This document shows positions 18,514 through 27,060 of a stretch of 64,000 bases of DNA, in pieces; within the stretch, counting starts at the first letter, position 1; each line of letters begins with the position of its first letter. Origin of the DNA: Microbacterium sp. SORGH_AS_0888 (lineage in GTDB: Bacteria > Actinomycetota > Actinomycetes > Actinomycetales > Microbacteriaceae); assembly GCF_030818905.1 (NCBI RefSeq), contig NZ_JAUTAZ010000001.1, positions 3,574,260 to 3,638,259 of the forward strand. The letters are read 5' to 3'. Under the pieces are notes generated by a model. The model ran no database searches. It saw nothing but the letters and a program-made list of their open reading frames with translations, and had not been told where the DNA came from. Position numbers and translations under genes: made by a program.

Positions 18514-18531
18514 GTTTAGGAGACCCTAAAC
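18514..18531. promoter_or_regulatory. Inverted repeat GTTTAGG-AGAC-CCTAAAC between sdhC and manC
   Basis: Perfect 7-bp arms with a 4-base centre, in the divergent promoter region. The TTAGG/CCTAA words recall DtxR-type iron boxes, but the spacing is shorter than the 19-bp consensus. A regulator-binding site for sdh or manC is inferred. Confidence 0.45.
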
Positions 18532-18532
18532 A

Positions 18533-18546
18533 TCTCGGTGTCGAGA
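18533..18546. promoter_or_regulatory. Inverted repeat TCTCG-GTGT-CGAGA next to the first
   Basis: 5-bp arms with a 4-base spacer, two bases from the preceding palindrome. The adjacent pair with equal spacer length may be two operators or two half-sites. Confidence 0.35.
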
Positions 18547-18582
18547 CATCCCGTCCGTCATTTCCCGGCAACCTGAGGCCGC

Positions 18583-18588
18583 TAGCGT
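18583..18588 (+). promoter_or_regulatory. Putative -10 box (TAGCGT) for leaderless manC
   Basis: TAGCGT ends 6 bases before ATG 18595. No Shine-Dalgarno is present. Confidence 0.5.
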
Positions 18589-18594
18589 GGGGGC

Positions 18595-19710
18595 ATGGCG
18601 AACCCTATCGACGGCTTCTACGCCGTGATCCCCGCCGGCGGCGTCGGCAGCCGGCTCTGGCCGCTCTCCCGCGCCGAGGCGCCGAAATTCCTGCACGACC
18701 TGACCGGGTCCGGTCAGACGCTGCTGCGCGACACGTGGGATCGGCTCGAGCCGCTCGCCGGTCACGACCGGATCGCCGTCGTCACCGGGCGCGCGCACCG
18801 AGCCGCCGTGGAGCGGGAGCTGCCGGGCATCCCCGATGTCAACGTCTTCCTCGAGTCGGAGCCCCGCGACTCGACCGCCGCGATCGGGCTCGCCGCTGCC
18901 GTGCTCGTCCGTCGCGAGCCGGATGTCGTCATCGGCTCGTTCGCGGCGGACCACGTGATCCGTGGGCCGCGCGTGTTCGACTTCGCCGTGCGTCAGGCGG
19001 TGGCCGTCGCCCGCGCCGGATACATCTGCACGATCGGCATCCAGCCCGCAGAGGCCTCCACCGGCTTCGGCTACATCAAGCGGGCCGGCGAGCTCGAGGT
19101 CGAGGGGGCGCCCGAGGCGGCGCTCGTGGAGCGCTTCGTGGAGAAGCCGGATCTCGAGACGGCGCGCAGCTACTTCGCCGACCGCGCCTACTCCTGGAAC
19201 GCGGGCATGTTCATCTCGCGCGCCGACGTGCTGCTGGCTGAGATCGAGGCCAACGAGCCGGAGCTGCACGCGGGGCTGATCGAGCTCGCCGAGGCCTGGG
19301 ACGACCGCGAGCGCCGCGGGCCGGCGGTGGACCGCATCTGGCCGGAGCTGAAGAAGATCGCCATCGACTACACGGTCGCCGAGCCCGCCGCGGCCAAGGG
19401 TCGGCTGGCAGTCGTGCCGGGGCACTTCGAGTGGGACGACGTCGGCGACTTCGCCAGCCTCACCAAGCTCATGTCGAACGGGCGCAAGAACGATCTGGCG
19501 ATCCTCGGCGAGAACGCCCGCATCCTCTCCGACGCCGCGAGCGGCATCGTGGTCTCGCAGACCAAGCGCGTCATCTCGCTCATCGGCGTGCAGGACATCG
19601 TCGTCGTCGACACCGACGACGCGCTGCTGGTCACGACGAGCGAGCACGCGCAGCGGGTCAAGCAGGTCGTCGATGCGCTCAAGGTGACCGGCCGCGGCGA
19701 CGTGCTCTGA
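18595..19710 (+). CDS. manC: Mannose-1-phosphate guanylyltransferase
   Basis: Makes GDP-mannose from mannose 1-phosphate and GTP for glycan synthesis. The 371-residue product has the nucleotidyltransferase signature VIPAGGVGSRLWPLSRAEAPKFL (GTP loop and catalytic lysine), FAADHVIRGP, GFGYIKR, VERFVEKPD and YSWNAGMFISRADVLL. The type II isomerase domain of long bifunctional forms is absent. It is divergent from sdhC and probably leaderless. Confidence 0.93.
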   Translation: MANPIDGFYAVIPAGGVGSRLWPLSRAEAPKFLHDLTGSGQTLLRDTWDRLEPLAGHDRIAVVTGRAHRAAVERELPGIPDVNVFLESEPRDSTAAIGLAAAVLVRREPDVVIGSFAADHVIRGPRVFDFAVRQAVAVARAGYICTIGIQPAEASTGFGYIKRAGELEVEGAPEAALVERFVEKPDLETARSYFADRAYSWNAGMFISRADVLLAEIEANEPELHAGLIELAEAWDDRERRGPAVDRIWPELKKIAIDYTVAEPAAAKGRLAVVPGHFEWDDVGDFASLTKLMSNGRKNDLAILGENARILSDAASGIVVSQTKRVISLIGVQDIVVVDTDDALLVTTSEHAQRVKQVVDALKVTGRGDVL

Positions 19711-19890
19711 GCGCCTGGCTGATACCGGGTCGCGGACGCGGTGGCACCGGGTGCCGGAAAGTGCACGGGTTTGTAACCATTGGGTTGCGTCCTGTGCATA
19801 GACGTCTCCTCCCGTCGTCACACTGTGTAACGTGACGGAGTCCCTGCCCCGGAATCCCCCGGGGTGGCCACGTCTTTGCTTGGAGGACTC

Positions 19891-21015
19891 ATGAAGAAGA
19901 CGATGACCAAGGCGCTGATCTCCGGCCTCGCGATCGCGGGCACCGCCGCGATCCTCGCCGGCTGCGGCGCCGCTCCCACCACCACCGCGTCCAGCGGCGG
20001 CTCTGCGGATGTCGCGGCGGGCTTCAAGCCCTGCCTCATCTCGGACGACGGCGGCTGGAACGACAAGTCGTTCAACCAGTCGGCCAAGGCCGGCATGGAC
20101 AAGGCCGCCGACGAGCTCGGCGTGAAGAGCCTCGAGCTCGAGTCGACGTCCGAGAACGACTACGCACCGAACATGCAGCAGGCCGTGTCCGAGGGCTGCA
20201 GCCTCATCATCTCCGTCGGCTACAAGCTGGCCGCGGCGACCGTCGAGGCCGCCACCGCGAACCCGACCCTCGAGTTCGCGATCATCGACGACTACGCCGA
20301 TGTCGACCAGGACGGCAAGACCGACGCGCCCAACATCAAGCCGCTCGTGTTCGACACGGCGCAGGCGGCCTACCTCGGCGGCTACGCCGCGGCGGCGTGG
20401 TCCGCCAAGGACGGCGTCAACAAGGTCGGCACCTTCGGCGGCATCCAGATCCCCTCGGTCGCGGTCTTCATGGACGGCTTCCAGATGGGCGTCGAGAAGT
20501 ACAACACCGACAAGGGCGCCAACGTCCAGGTCTTCGGATGGGACACCGCGACGCAGTCCGGCTCCTTCACCGGCGGCTTCGCCGCGAACGACACCGCCAA
20601 GCAGACCGCGCAGGGCGTGCTCGACCAGGGTGTCGACGTCATCCTGCCCGTCGGCGGTCCGATCTACCAGAGCGCCGCGGCGGCGATCGCCGACAGCGGC
20701 AAGAACACGGTCATGATCGGTGTCGACAGCGACCTCGCGGTCGCCGACTCGAGCGTCGCCGACATCACGCTGGTCTCGATCATGAAGGCGCTCGACGTCG
20801 CCGTGCACGACACCACGATGTCGGCCGCGAAGGGCCAGTTCGACGTCACGCCCTACGTCGGCACGCTGAAGAACGACGGCGTGAAGCTCTCGAGCTTCCA
20901 CGACTTCGAGTCGAAGCTGCCGTCGGGCCTGACCGACGAGCTCTCGGCGCTGCAGGAGAAGATCGTGTCGGGCGAGATCACGGTGACCTCGCCGAACTCG
21001 CCGAAGGCGCAGTGA
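19891..21015 (+). CDS. BMP-family nucleoside-binding lipoprotein
   Basis: Substrate-binding component of a nucleoside ABC importer, related to PnrA/BmpA. The 374-residue precursor has a lipoprotein signal, MKKTMTKALISGLAIAG..., with the lipobox LAGC. The body shows the family pattern DDGGWNDKSFNQSAKAGMDKA, SVGYKLAAAT, GGYAAAAWS, GTFGGIQIPSV and GVDSDLAVAD. ATG 19891 follows TGGAGGA; the frame opens nine codons earlier without a site. The ATPase and permease genes follow, then nucleoside-salvage enzymes, which supports purine/pyrimidine nucleoside uptake. A hairpin separates it from the ATPase gene. Confidence 0.92.
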   Translation: MKKTMTKALISGLAIAGTAAILAGCGAAPTTTASSGGSADVAAGFKPCLISDDGGWNDKSFNQSAKAGMDKAADELGVKSLELESTSENDYAPNMQQAVSEGCSLIISVGYKLAAATVEAATANPTLEFAIIDDYADVDQDGKTDAPNIKPLVFDTAQAAYLGGYAAAAWSAKDGVNKVGTFGGIQIPSVAVFMDGFQMGVEKYNTDKGANVQVFGWDTATQSGSFTGGFAANDTAKQTAQGVLDQGVDVILPVGGPIYQSAAAAIADSGKNTVMIGVDSDLAVADSSVADITLVSIMKALDVAVHDTTMSAAKGQFDVTPYVGTLKNDGVKLSSFHDFESKLPSGLTDELSALQEKIVSGEITVTSPNSPKAQ

Positions 21016-21026
21016 TCTGATCGGAT

Positions 21027-21063
21027 CTCGGGGCGGGCAGCGGAATCCGTTGCTCGCCCCGAG
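21027..21063 (+). terminator. Hairpin after the nucleoside-binding lipoprotein gene
   Basis: CTCGGGGCGGGCA pairs with TGCTCGCCCCGAG (one G-U pair) around an 11-base loop that itself contains CGGA/TCCG. There is no clear U-run. It probably attenuates or stabilises the upstream message so the binding protein is made in excess of the membrane parts. Confidence 0.6.
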
Positions 21064-21113
21064 TCCGTTCCCCTGGCCGTGTACAGCCCCTCCGTCAGCG
21101 ACGGGGCACTGGA

Positions 21114-21119
21114 TAAGGT
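21114..21119 (+). promoter_or_regulatory. Putative -10 box (TAAGGT) for the ABC ATPase gene
   Basis: TAAGGT ends 7 bases before ATG 21127. It could start a separate transcript downstream of the hairpin. Confidence 0.45.
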
Positions 21120-21126
21120 GCAACGT

Positions 21127-22641
21127 ATGAAGCTCGAACTCCGAGGGATCACGAAGCGATTCGGGTCCCTCGTCGCCAACGATCACATCGATCTCACGGT
21201 CGAGCCCGGTGAGATCCACGCACTGCTCGGGGAGAACGGCGCGGGCAAGTCGACGTTGATGAACGTCCTCTACGGCCTGTACCAGGCCGACGAGGGAGAG
21301 ATCCTCCTCGACGATCGCGCCCAGCGCTTCCGGGGCCCCGGTGACGCGATGGCCGCCGGCATCGGGATGGTGCACCAGCACTTCATGCTCGTCCCGGTCT
21401 TCACGGTCGCCGAGAACGTCATGCTCGGCCACGAGGAGACGAAGGGGCTCGGCCGGCTCGACCTGGCCAAGGCGCGGCGCCACGTGCGCGCGGTCGCCGA
21501 TCGCTTCGGCTTCCACATCGACCCCGACGCCGTCGTGGGCGACCTGCCGGTCGGCGTGCAGCAGCGGGTCGAGATCATCAAGGCGCTCTCGCGCGACGCG
21601 CGCGTGCTCGTGTTCGACGAGCCGACCGCGGTCCTGACCCCGCAGGAGACCGACGAGCTCATGGCGATCATGCGCCGGCTGGCTGCCGAGGGCACCTCCA
21701 TCGTCTTCATCACCCACAAGCTGCGCGAGGTCCGCGAGGTCGCCGACCGCATCACCGTCATCCGACTGGGTCGCGTCGTGGGGGAGGCCTCGCCGACCGC
21801 GAGCAACGCGGAGCTCGCCTCGATGATGGTCGGGCGCGCCGTCGAGCTCACCGTGCAGAAGGAGCCGCCGCGACTGGGGGAGGGCGGCCTCGAGGTCCGA
21901 GATCTGCGCGTCCTGACCACCGCGGGCGTCGTCGTGGTGGACGACGTCTCGTTCGACGTCCGCCCGGGCGAGGTGCTCGCCGTCGCCGGCGTCCAGGGCA
22001 ACGGCCAGACCGAGCTGGTCGACGCGATCGTCGGGCTCGCCGACCGCGTGGAGGGCTCGATCCGCCTCGGCGGCGCGGAGCTCGTCGGCAAGAGCGTGCA
22101 CGCCATCCTCGGAGAAGGGGTGGGGTTCGTCCCCGAGGACAGACAGGAGGACGGTCTCGTCGGCGGATTCAGCGTCGCGGAGAACCTCGTGCTGGACCGT
22201 TCGGACGACGCTCGGTTCGTGCGCGCGGGGACCCTCCGCCGCGCCGAGCTGGAGCGCTTCGCGCGCGACCGCATCGCCGAGTACGACATCCGTGCCCAAG
22301 GGCCTCATACGGCGGCGGGCACTCTGTCCGGCGGCAACCAGCAGAAGGTCGTGATCGCGCGCGAGATGAGCCGCGAGCTCCGCCTGCTGGTCGCGGCGCA
22401 GCCGACCCGAGGCGTCGACGTCGGCTCGATCGAGTTCATCCACAAACGCATCATCGAGACGCGGGATGCCGGCATCCCGGTCGTCGTCGTCTCCACCGAG
22501 CTCGACGAGGTCACCGCCCTCGCCGACCGCATCGCGGTGATGTACCGCGGCGCCATCGTCGGCATCGTCCCCGGCGACACGTCCCGCGAGGCGCTCGGCC
22601 TCATGATGGCGGGTGCCGCCGAGCCGGAGGCCGCCGCATGA
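21127..22641 (+). CDS. ABC transporter ATP-binding protein with two nucleotide-binding domains (nucleoside import)
   Basis: A 504-residue ATPase with tandem domains as in sugar/nucleoside importers. Domain 1: Walker A LLGENGAGKSTL (about 36-47), Q-loop GMVHQHF, DLPVGVQQRVEI as a divergent signature, and Walker B VLVFDEPTAVL. Domain 2 (about 255-500) has a degraded Walker A, GVQGNGQTEL, without lysine, and a canonical LSGGNQQKV signature. ATG 21127 is chosen because the upstream in-frame extension overlaps the promoter-like TAAGGT. It overlaps the first permease by four bases. Confidence 0.93.
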   Translation: MKLELRGITKRFGSLVANDHIDLTVEPGEIHALLGENGAGKSTLMNVLYGLYQADEGEILLDDRAQRFRGPGDAMAAGIGMVHQHFMLVPVFTVAENVMLGHEETKGLGRLDLAKARRHVRAVADRFGFHIDPDAVVGDLPVGVQQRVEIIKALSRDARVLVFDEPTAVLTPQETDELMAIMRRLAAEGTSIVFITHKLREVREVADRITVIRLGRVVGEASPTASNAELASMMVGRAVELTVQKEPPRLGEGGLEVRDLRVLTTAGVVVVDDVSFDVRPGEVLAVAGVQGNGQTELVDAIVGLADRVEGSIRLGGAELVGKSVHAILGEGVGFVPEDRQEDGLVGGFSVAENLVLDRSDDARFVRAGTLRRAELERFARDRIAEYDIRAQGPHTAAGTLSGGNQQKVVIAREMSRELRLLVAAQPTRGVDVGSIEFIHKRIIETRDAGIPVVVVSTELDEVTALADRIAVMYRGAIVGIVPGDTSREALGLMMAGAAEPEAAA

Positions 22642-23967
22642 GCACCGACCAGACGCCGGGAACCGGCGACAGCAAGGGAGCGACGGAGGGACTGCCCCCC
22701 GTCTCGGGCCCGCTGACGGGGAAGGAGACGCCAGCGACGCCGGAGCCGCATCCCGCGCCGCGCTCGAGCATCTTCCTGCGCGAGCTGCTGCGCGGCAGCG
22801 CCGTGACCACGATCCTGGCGATCGTGCTCGCGATGGTCGCGGGCGGCGTCCTCATCGCCGTCACCAACGAGGACGTGCAGGCAGCGTCCGGCTACTTCTT
22901 CGCCCGCCCCGGCGACACGCTCGCCGCCATCTGGAGCGCGGTCTACAACGGCTACGAGGCGCTGTTCCGCGGGGCGGTGTTCAACTCGCGCGTTCCGGAC
23001 TTCGCGGCGCAGATCCGACCGCTCACCAACTCGCTCGGCTTCGCCGCACCGCTCATCGCGGCAGGTCTCGGCGTCGCCCTCGCGTTCCGCGTGGGGCTGT
23101 TCAACATCGGCGCACGCGGCCAGATGCTGATCGGCGCGATGTTCGCCGGCCTCTTCGCGTTCAACCTGCAGCTGCCGATGTGGCTGCACCTGCCGCTCAC
23201 GCTGATCGCGGGCATCGTCGGCGGTGCGCTGTGGGGCGGCATCGTCGGGCTGCTGAAGGCCCGCACCGGCGCGCACGAGGTCATCCTCACGATCATGCTC
23301 AACTACGTGGCGTTCTACCTGCTGCTGTGGATGATCCGTACCCCCGGTCTCCTGCAGAAGCCGGGCGGCAACCAGCCCATCACGCAGGCCACGCCCGCGA
23401 CGGCCCAGTTCCCGGATCTGCTCGGTCCGCTCTTCCCGCAGCTGGACTGGGGCTTCGTCATCGTGATCGCCGCGACGGCGCTGGTGTGGTGGGTCATCGA
23501 GCGATCGAGCCTCGGCCTCCGGATGCGGGCGGTGGGCGAGAACCCGCACGCCGCACGGGGCCGCCGGGATCAGCGTGCAGCGCATCTACGTGTACGCGAT
23601 GCTGTTCGCGGGCGGGCTGGCGGGACTCGCGGCCATGAACCAGATCCAGGGCAACGTCACGACCGGGTTCACGGCCAGCATCGATGCGGGCATCGGGTTC
23701 GACGCCATCACGGTGGCGCTGCTGGGCCGGAGTCGGGCGTGGGGAACTTTCGCCGCCGGCATCCTGTTCGGTGCGCTCAAGGCCGGCTCGTTCTCGATGC
23801 AGGCACAGGGCATCCCCGTCGACATCGTGCTGGTCGTGCAGTCGCTCATCGTGCTGTTCATCGCCGCCCCGCCGCTGCTGCGCGCCGTCTTCTTCCTCCC
23901 CAAGACGGATGCCGAGAAAGCCGCCAGGGCGAGAGCCAAGGCCGCGAAGAAGGCGGTGACGGCATGA
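22638..23967 (+). pseudogene. ABC transporter permease (nucleoside import), frameshifted by one extra base
   Basis: BPD_transp_2-family membrane component. The first 310 or so residues read normally, with many spans and the PHAA stretch of RMRAVGENPHAA. After the GGGG run at 23557-23560 the frame becomes arginine-rich nonsense, while the expected continuation (AAGISVQRIYVYAMLFAGG) is one frame over and runs to a stop at 23967. Removing one G gives 442 residues (1330 minus 1 divides by 3). The restored gene overlaps the ATPase stop and the next permease start (ATGA), so the operon is otherwise intact. The uninterrupted frame running from 22638 into the second permease is a by-product, not a fusion protein. 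Confidence 0.88.
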
Positions 23968-25241
23968 CGCTCACCCGCGCCGCTGACACCGCGGTCCCGC
24001 TCGCCGTCGTCACGCGCCGACGGTTCAAGGTGCCGATCACGCTCGCGATCGCCACGCTCCTGCTCGCGGCGCTGTTCCTCTTCTCGCCTCGCGACGGTGT
24101 GTCGACCTTCAAGCTGGGCGAGCCCGACGCCGCGCTCTCGCTCGCCGACATCGGGGTCCCGACGGCCGCCACGTGCTGGATCGTGCTGGCGGTGCTCGCG
24201 CTTCTCACCCTCTGGGCCTTCTGGGATGCGTGGTCCTTCCGGCCGGCGCGGCTCTGGCTGACGATCCCGTTCGCGGTCCTGGGCGTGTTCGCCTTCCTCG
24301 TGTGGGCGGGCGCGGGCGGACTCGTGCCCGTTCCGAGCCTGCTCGTGGGCGCGGTCTCGCTCTCCGTGCCGCTCGTGTTCGGCGCGCTCGGCGGTGTGAT
24401 CGGCGAACGCGTCGGCGTCGTCAACGTCGCGATCGAGGGGCAGCTGCTGCTCGGCGCGTTCTCGGCGGCCGTCCTCTCGAGCCTGACGCAGAACCCCTTC
24501 GTGGGTCTCCTGGGCGCGATGGTCGGCGGCGTGCTGGTGTCGTTCGTGCTCGCCGCCTTCGCGATCAAGTACCTCGTCGACCAGGTGATCGTCGGCGTCG
24601 TGCTGAACGTGCTGGTGACGGGGCTGACGGGCTTCCTCTACGGCGCGCTCCTCGTGCCGAACGAGGCCACGCTCAACGATCCCGCTCGATTCGGCCGGGT
24701 GCCGATCCCGTTCCTCAGCGAGATCCCGGTCATCGGGCCGGTGCTGTTCGATCAGACCTTCATCGTCTACCTCATGTTCGTGACGGTCGTCATCGTGTCG
24801 TGGGCGCTCTACCGCACCAGGTGGGGTCTCCGGCTGCGCGCGGTGGGCGAGCACCCCCAGGCCGCCGACACGGTCGGCATCCGGGTCAACCCGACGAGGT
24901 TCTGGAACGTCTCGCTCGCCGGGGCGATCGCGGGCATCGGCGGCGCCTACTTCACCCTCGTGTCGGTGCCCCAGTTCGGCAAGGAGATGACGGCTGGTCT
25001 CGGGTTCATCGCGCTCGCGGCCGTGATCTTCGGCCGATGGGACCCGATCCGCGCGACCCTGGCGGCCCTGCTGTTCGGCTTCGCGACGAACCTGCAGAAC
25101 CTGCTCACGGTTCTGAAGACGCCGATCCCGAGCGAGTTCATGCTCATGCTGCCGTACGTCGTCACGATCCTCGCGGTCGCCGGCTTCGCCGGTCAGATCC
25201 GGGGACCCGCCGCATCCGGCAAGCCGTACATCAAGGGATAG
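23964..25241 (+). CDS. ABC transporter permease 2 (nucleoside import)
   Basis: A 425-residue inner membrane permease of the same family as the upstream gene. It has about ten hydrophobic segments, GALGGVIGERVGVVNVAIEG and the conserved cytoplasmic loop LRLRAVGEHPQAADTVGI. ATG 23964 overlaps the stop of permease 1 (ATGA). It ends eight bases before cdd, so transport and salvage genes are in one transcript. Confidence 0.92.
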   Translation: MTLTRAADTAVPLAVVTRRRFKVPITLAIATLLLAALFLFSPRDGVSTFKLGEPDAALSLADIGVPTAATCWIVLAVLALLTLWAFWDAWSFRPARLWLTIPFAVLGVFAFLVWAGAGGLVPVPSLLVGAVSLSVPLVFGALGGVIGERVGVVNVAIEGQLLLGAFSAAVLSSLTQNPFVGLLGAMVGGVLVSFVLAAFAIKYLVDQVIVGVVLNVLVTGLTGFLYGALLVPNEATLNDPARFGRVPIPFLSEIPVIGPVLFDQTFIVYLMFVTVVIVSWALYRTRWGLRLRAVGEHPQAADTVGIRVNPTRFWNVSLAGAIAGIGGAYFTLVSVPQFGKEMTAGLGFIALAAVIFGRWDPIRATLAALLFGFATNLQNLLTVLKTPIPSEFMLMLPYVVTILAVAGFAGQIRGPAASGKPYIKG

Positions 25242-25248
25242 GAGCACC

Positions 25249-25650
25249 GTGACCGACATCGACTGGGCAGCACTGCGGGCGGCCGCCGTGGACGCGATGA
25301 CCCACGCGTACGCGCCGTACTCGAACTACAGCGTCGGGGCGGCCGCGCTCACCGACGACGGCCGGATCGTGTCGGGCTGCAACGTCGAGAACGCCTCGTA
25401 CGGCGTCGGCCTGTGCGCGGAGTGCGCGCTCGTCGGAGACCTGAGGATGTCGGGCGGCGGCCTCCTGGTCGCCTTCGTCTGCGTGAACGGCGCCGCCGAG
25501 ACGATCATGCCGTGCGGACGCTGCCGTCAGGTGCTGTACGAGTTCTCCGCACCCGGCATGCTGCTGGAGACCGTGTCCGGCATCCGCACGATGGACGAGG
25601 TGCTGCCGGACGCGTTCGGTCCCCGCGATCTGGAGGAGTATCGCGCATGA
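25249..25650 (+). CDS. cdd: Cytidine deaminase
   Basis: Zinc enzyme converting cytidine/deoxycytidine to uridine/deoxyuridine. The 133-residue product has the homotetrameric form's length. Zinc ligands and the catalytic Glu are visible: C56 and E58 in LCAECALVGD, and C89 and C92 in MPCGRCRQ. YSNYSVGAA and CNVENASYG bind substrate. The start is GTG 25249 after GGAGCACC. A 77-bp palindrome begins one base after its stop and separates it from deoA. Confidence 0.94.
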   Translation: MTDIDWAALRAAAVDAMTHAYAPYSNYSVGAAALTDDGRIVSGCNVENASYGVGLCAECALVGDLRMSGGGLLVAFVCVNGAAETIMPCGRCRQVLYEFSAPGMLLETVSGIRTMDEVLPDAFGPRDLEEYRA

Positions 25651-25651
25651 C

Positions 25652-25728
25652 CATGTCCCACTTCCGACCGGTGCGTGTCCCGCTTTGCGCCGTTCGCCGG
25701 CGCGACGAGCGGTCCGAACTGGGACATG
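25652..25728. repeat. Palindromic repeat family C, copy 1 (77 bp), inside the cdd-deoA operon
   Basis: CATGTCCCACTTCCGACCG (25652-25670) is matched by CGGTCCGAACTGGGACATG (25710-25728) as an inverted repeat with two mismatches. A second related half-unit starts 22 bases in (25674), and an inner GCGCCG-TTCGC-CGGCGC hairpin follows. It has the same length and unit spacing as 59461-59537. It starts one base after the cdd stop and ends 19 bases before the deoA start. Confidence 0.9.
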
Positions 25729-25747
25729 CAGGGCGGAGGGATGCCGC

Positions 25748-27040
25748 ATGAGCGCGGTGGAGCCGTTCGACGCGGTCGACGTCATCCGCGCCAAGCGCGA
25801 CGGGGGAGAGGTTCCCGAGGACGCGCTGCGGTGGATGGTGGATGCGTACACCCGCGAATACGTCTCCGACGCCCAGATGGCGGCGTTCGCCATGGCGGTG
25901 CTGCTCAACGGCATGCAGCGCGAGGAGATCCGCGTCCTGACCGACGCCATGATCGCCTCCGGGGAGCGGATGAGCTTCGCGAGTCTCGGCAAGGCCACGG
26001 TCGACAAGCACTCCACCGGCGGCGTGGGCGACAAGATCACGCTGCCGCTCGCTCCTCTCGTGGCCTCGTTCGGGGTCGCGGTGCCGCAGCTGTCAGGCCG
26101 TGGGCTCGGCCACACCGGCGGCACGCTCGACAAGCTCGAGTCGATCCCGGGATGGCGCGCCTCGCTCTCCAACGACGAGATGCTCGCCCAGCTCGCGTCG
26201 GTCGGCGCCGTCGTCTGCGCGGCCGGCGCCGGGCTCGCGCCCGCCGACAAGCGCCTCTACGCGCTCCGTGACGTCACCGGGACCGTCGAGGCGATCCCGC
26301 TGATCGCCTCGAGCATCATGTCGAAGAAGATCGCCGAGGGCACCGCCGCGCTGGTCCTGGACGTGAAGTTCGGCTCGGGCGCGTTCATGCAGGACCTCGA
26401 GCGCGCCCGCGAGCTCGCGCGCACGATGGTCGCGCTCGGCACCGACTCCGGCGTCGCGACGACGGCCCTGCTCACCGACATGAACACGCCGCTCGGGCGG
26501 GCGATCGGCAACGCGAACGAGGTGCGGGAGTCGGTCGAGGTGCTCGCCGGCGGCGGGCCCGCCGATGTCGTCGAGCTCACCCTGGCCCTCGCGCGCGAGA
26601 TGCTCGCGCTCGCGGGGCTCCCCGACGCCGACGTCGCCGAGGCGCTGCGCGACGGCCGGGCGATGGACACGTGGCGCGCCATGATCCGCGCCCAGGGCGG
26701 CGATCCGGATGCGGCGCTCCCGGTCGCGCGCGAGACGCACACCGTCACGGCGGGCCGATCGGGCGTCGTCTCCCGCATCGACGCGCTTCCCTTCGGCGTC
26801 GCCGCGTGGCGGCTCGGCGCGGGGCGCGCCCGTGCCAGCGACGCCGTGGTCCACGCCGCCGGCATCGACCTGCACGTCGGACTCGGGGAGCGCGTCGCAC
26901 AAGGTCAGCCGTTGTTCACCCTCTCGGCGGATGATGGAGCCCGGTTCGAGCGGGCGCTGGCGGCGGTCGACGGTGCCTGGGAGATCTCGGACACCGAGCC
27001 GGCCGCATCCCCGCGCGTACTCGAACGTCTCACCGCCTGA
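25748..27040 (+). CDS. deoA: Thymidine phosphorylase
   Basis: Cleaves thymidine/deoxyuridine with phosphate to base and deoxyribose 1-phosphate. The 430-residue product has the pyrimidine-nucleoside phosphorylase signature SGRGLGHTGGTLDKLESIPG, the phosphate-site KHSTGGVGDK, SSIMSKKIAEG and LVLDVKFGSGAFM. ATG 25748 follows GCGGAGGG; the open frame extends back into the palindromic repeat, so those residues are not native. It sits between cdd and add, downstream of the nucleoside transporter. Confidence 0.94.
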   Translation: MSAVEPFDAVDVIRAKRDGGEVPEDALRWMVDAYTREYVSDAQMAAFAMAVLLNGMQREEIRVLTDAMIASGERMSFASLGKATVDKHSTGGVGDKITLPLAPLVASFGVAVPQLSGRGLGHTGGTLDKLESIPGWRASLSNDEMLAQLASVGAVVCAAGAGLAPADKRLYALRDVTGTVEAIPLIASSIMSKKIAEGTAALVLDVKFGSGAFMQDLERARELARTMVALGTDSGVATTALLTDMNTPLGRAIGNANEVRESVEVLAGGGPADVVELTLALAREMLALAGLPDADVAEALRDGRAMDTWRAMIRAQGGDPDAALPVARETHTVTAGRSGVVSRIDALPFGVAAWRLGAGRARASDAVVHAAGIDLHVGLGERVAQGQPLFTLSADDGARFERALAAVDGAWEISDTEPAASPRVLERLTA

Positions 27041-27060
27041 CCCGAACCGAGGAGAACCCC

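Noticed and set aside
18514..18531. DtxR/IdeR iron box
   Set aside because: TTAGG and CCTAA are present, but the site is 14 bp across those words instead of 19 bp and lacks the central GTTAGCTAAC-like symmetry. Kept only as an unassigned operator.
18526..22443. A 1305-codon open frame on the minus strand opposite manC, the BMP lipoprotein gene and the ABC ATPase gene
   Set aside because: It lies antisense to three genes with clear family motifs. Its translation is Arg/Asp/His-rich without domains, a by-product of high G+C third-position bias.
22638..25241. A genuine fusion of two permeases in one polypeptide
   Set aside because: About 140 residues in the middle are frame-shifted nonsense. 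The normal continuation of permease 1 exists one frame over and ends with an ATGA overlap to permease 2.
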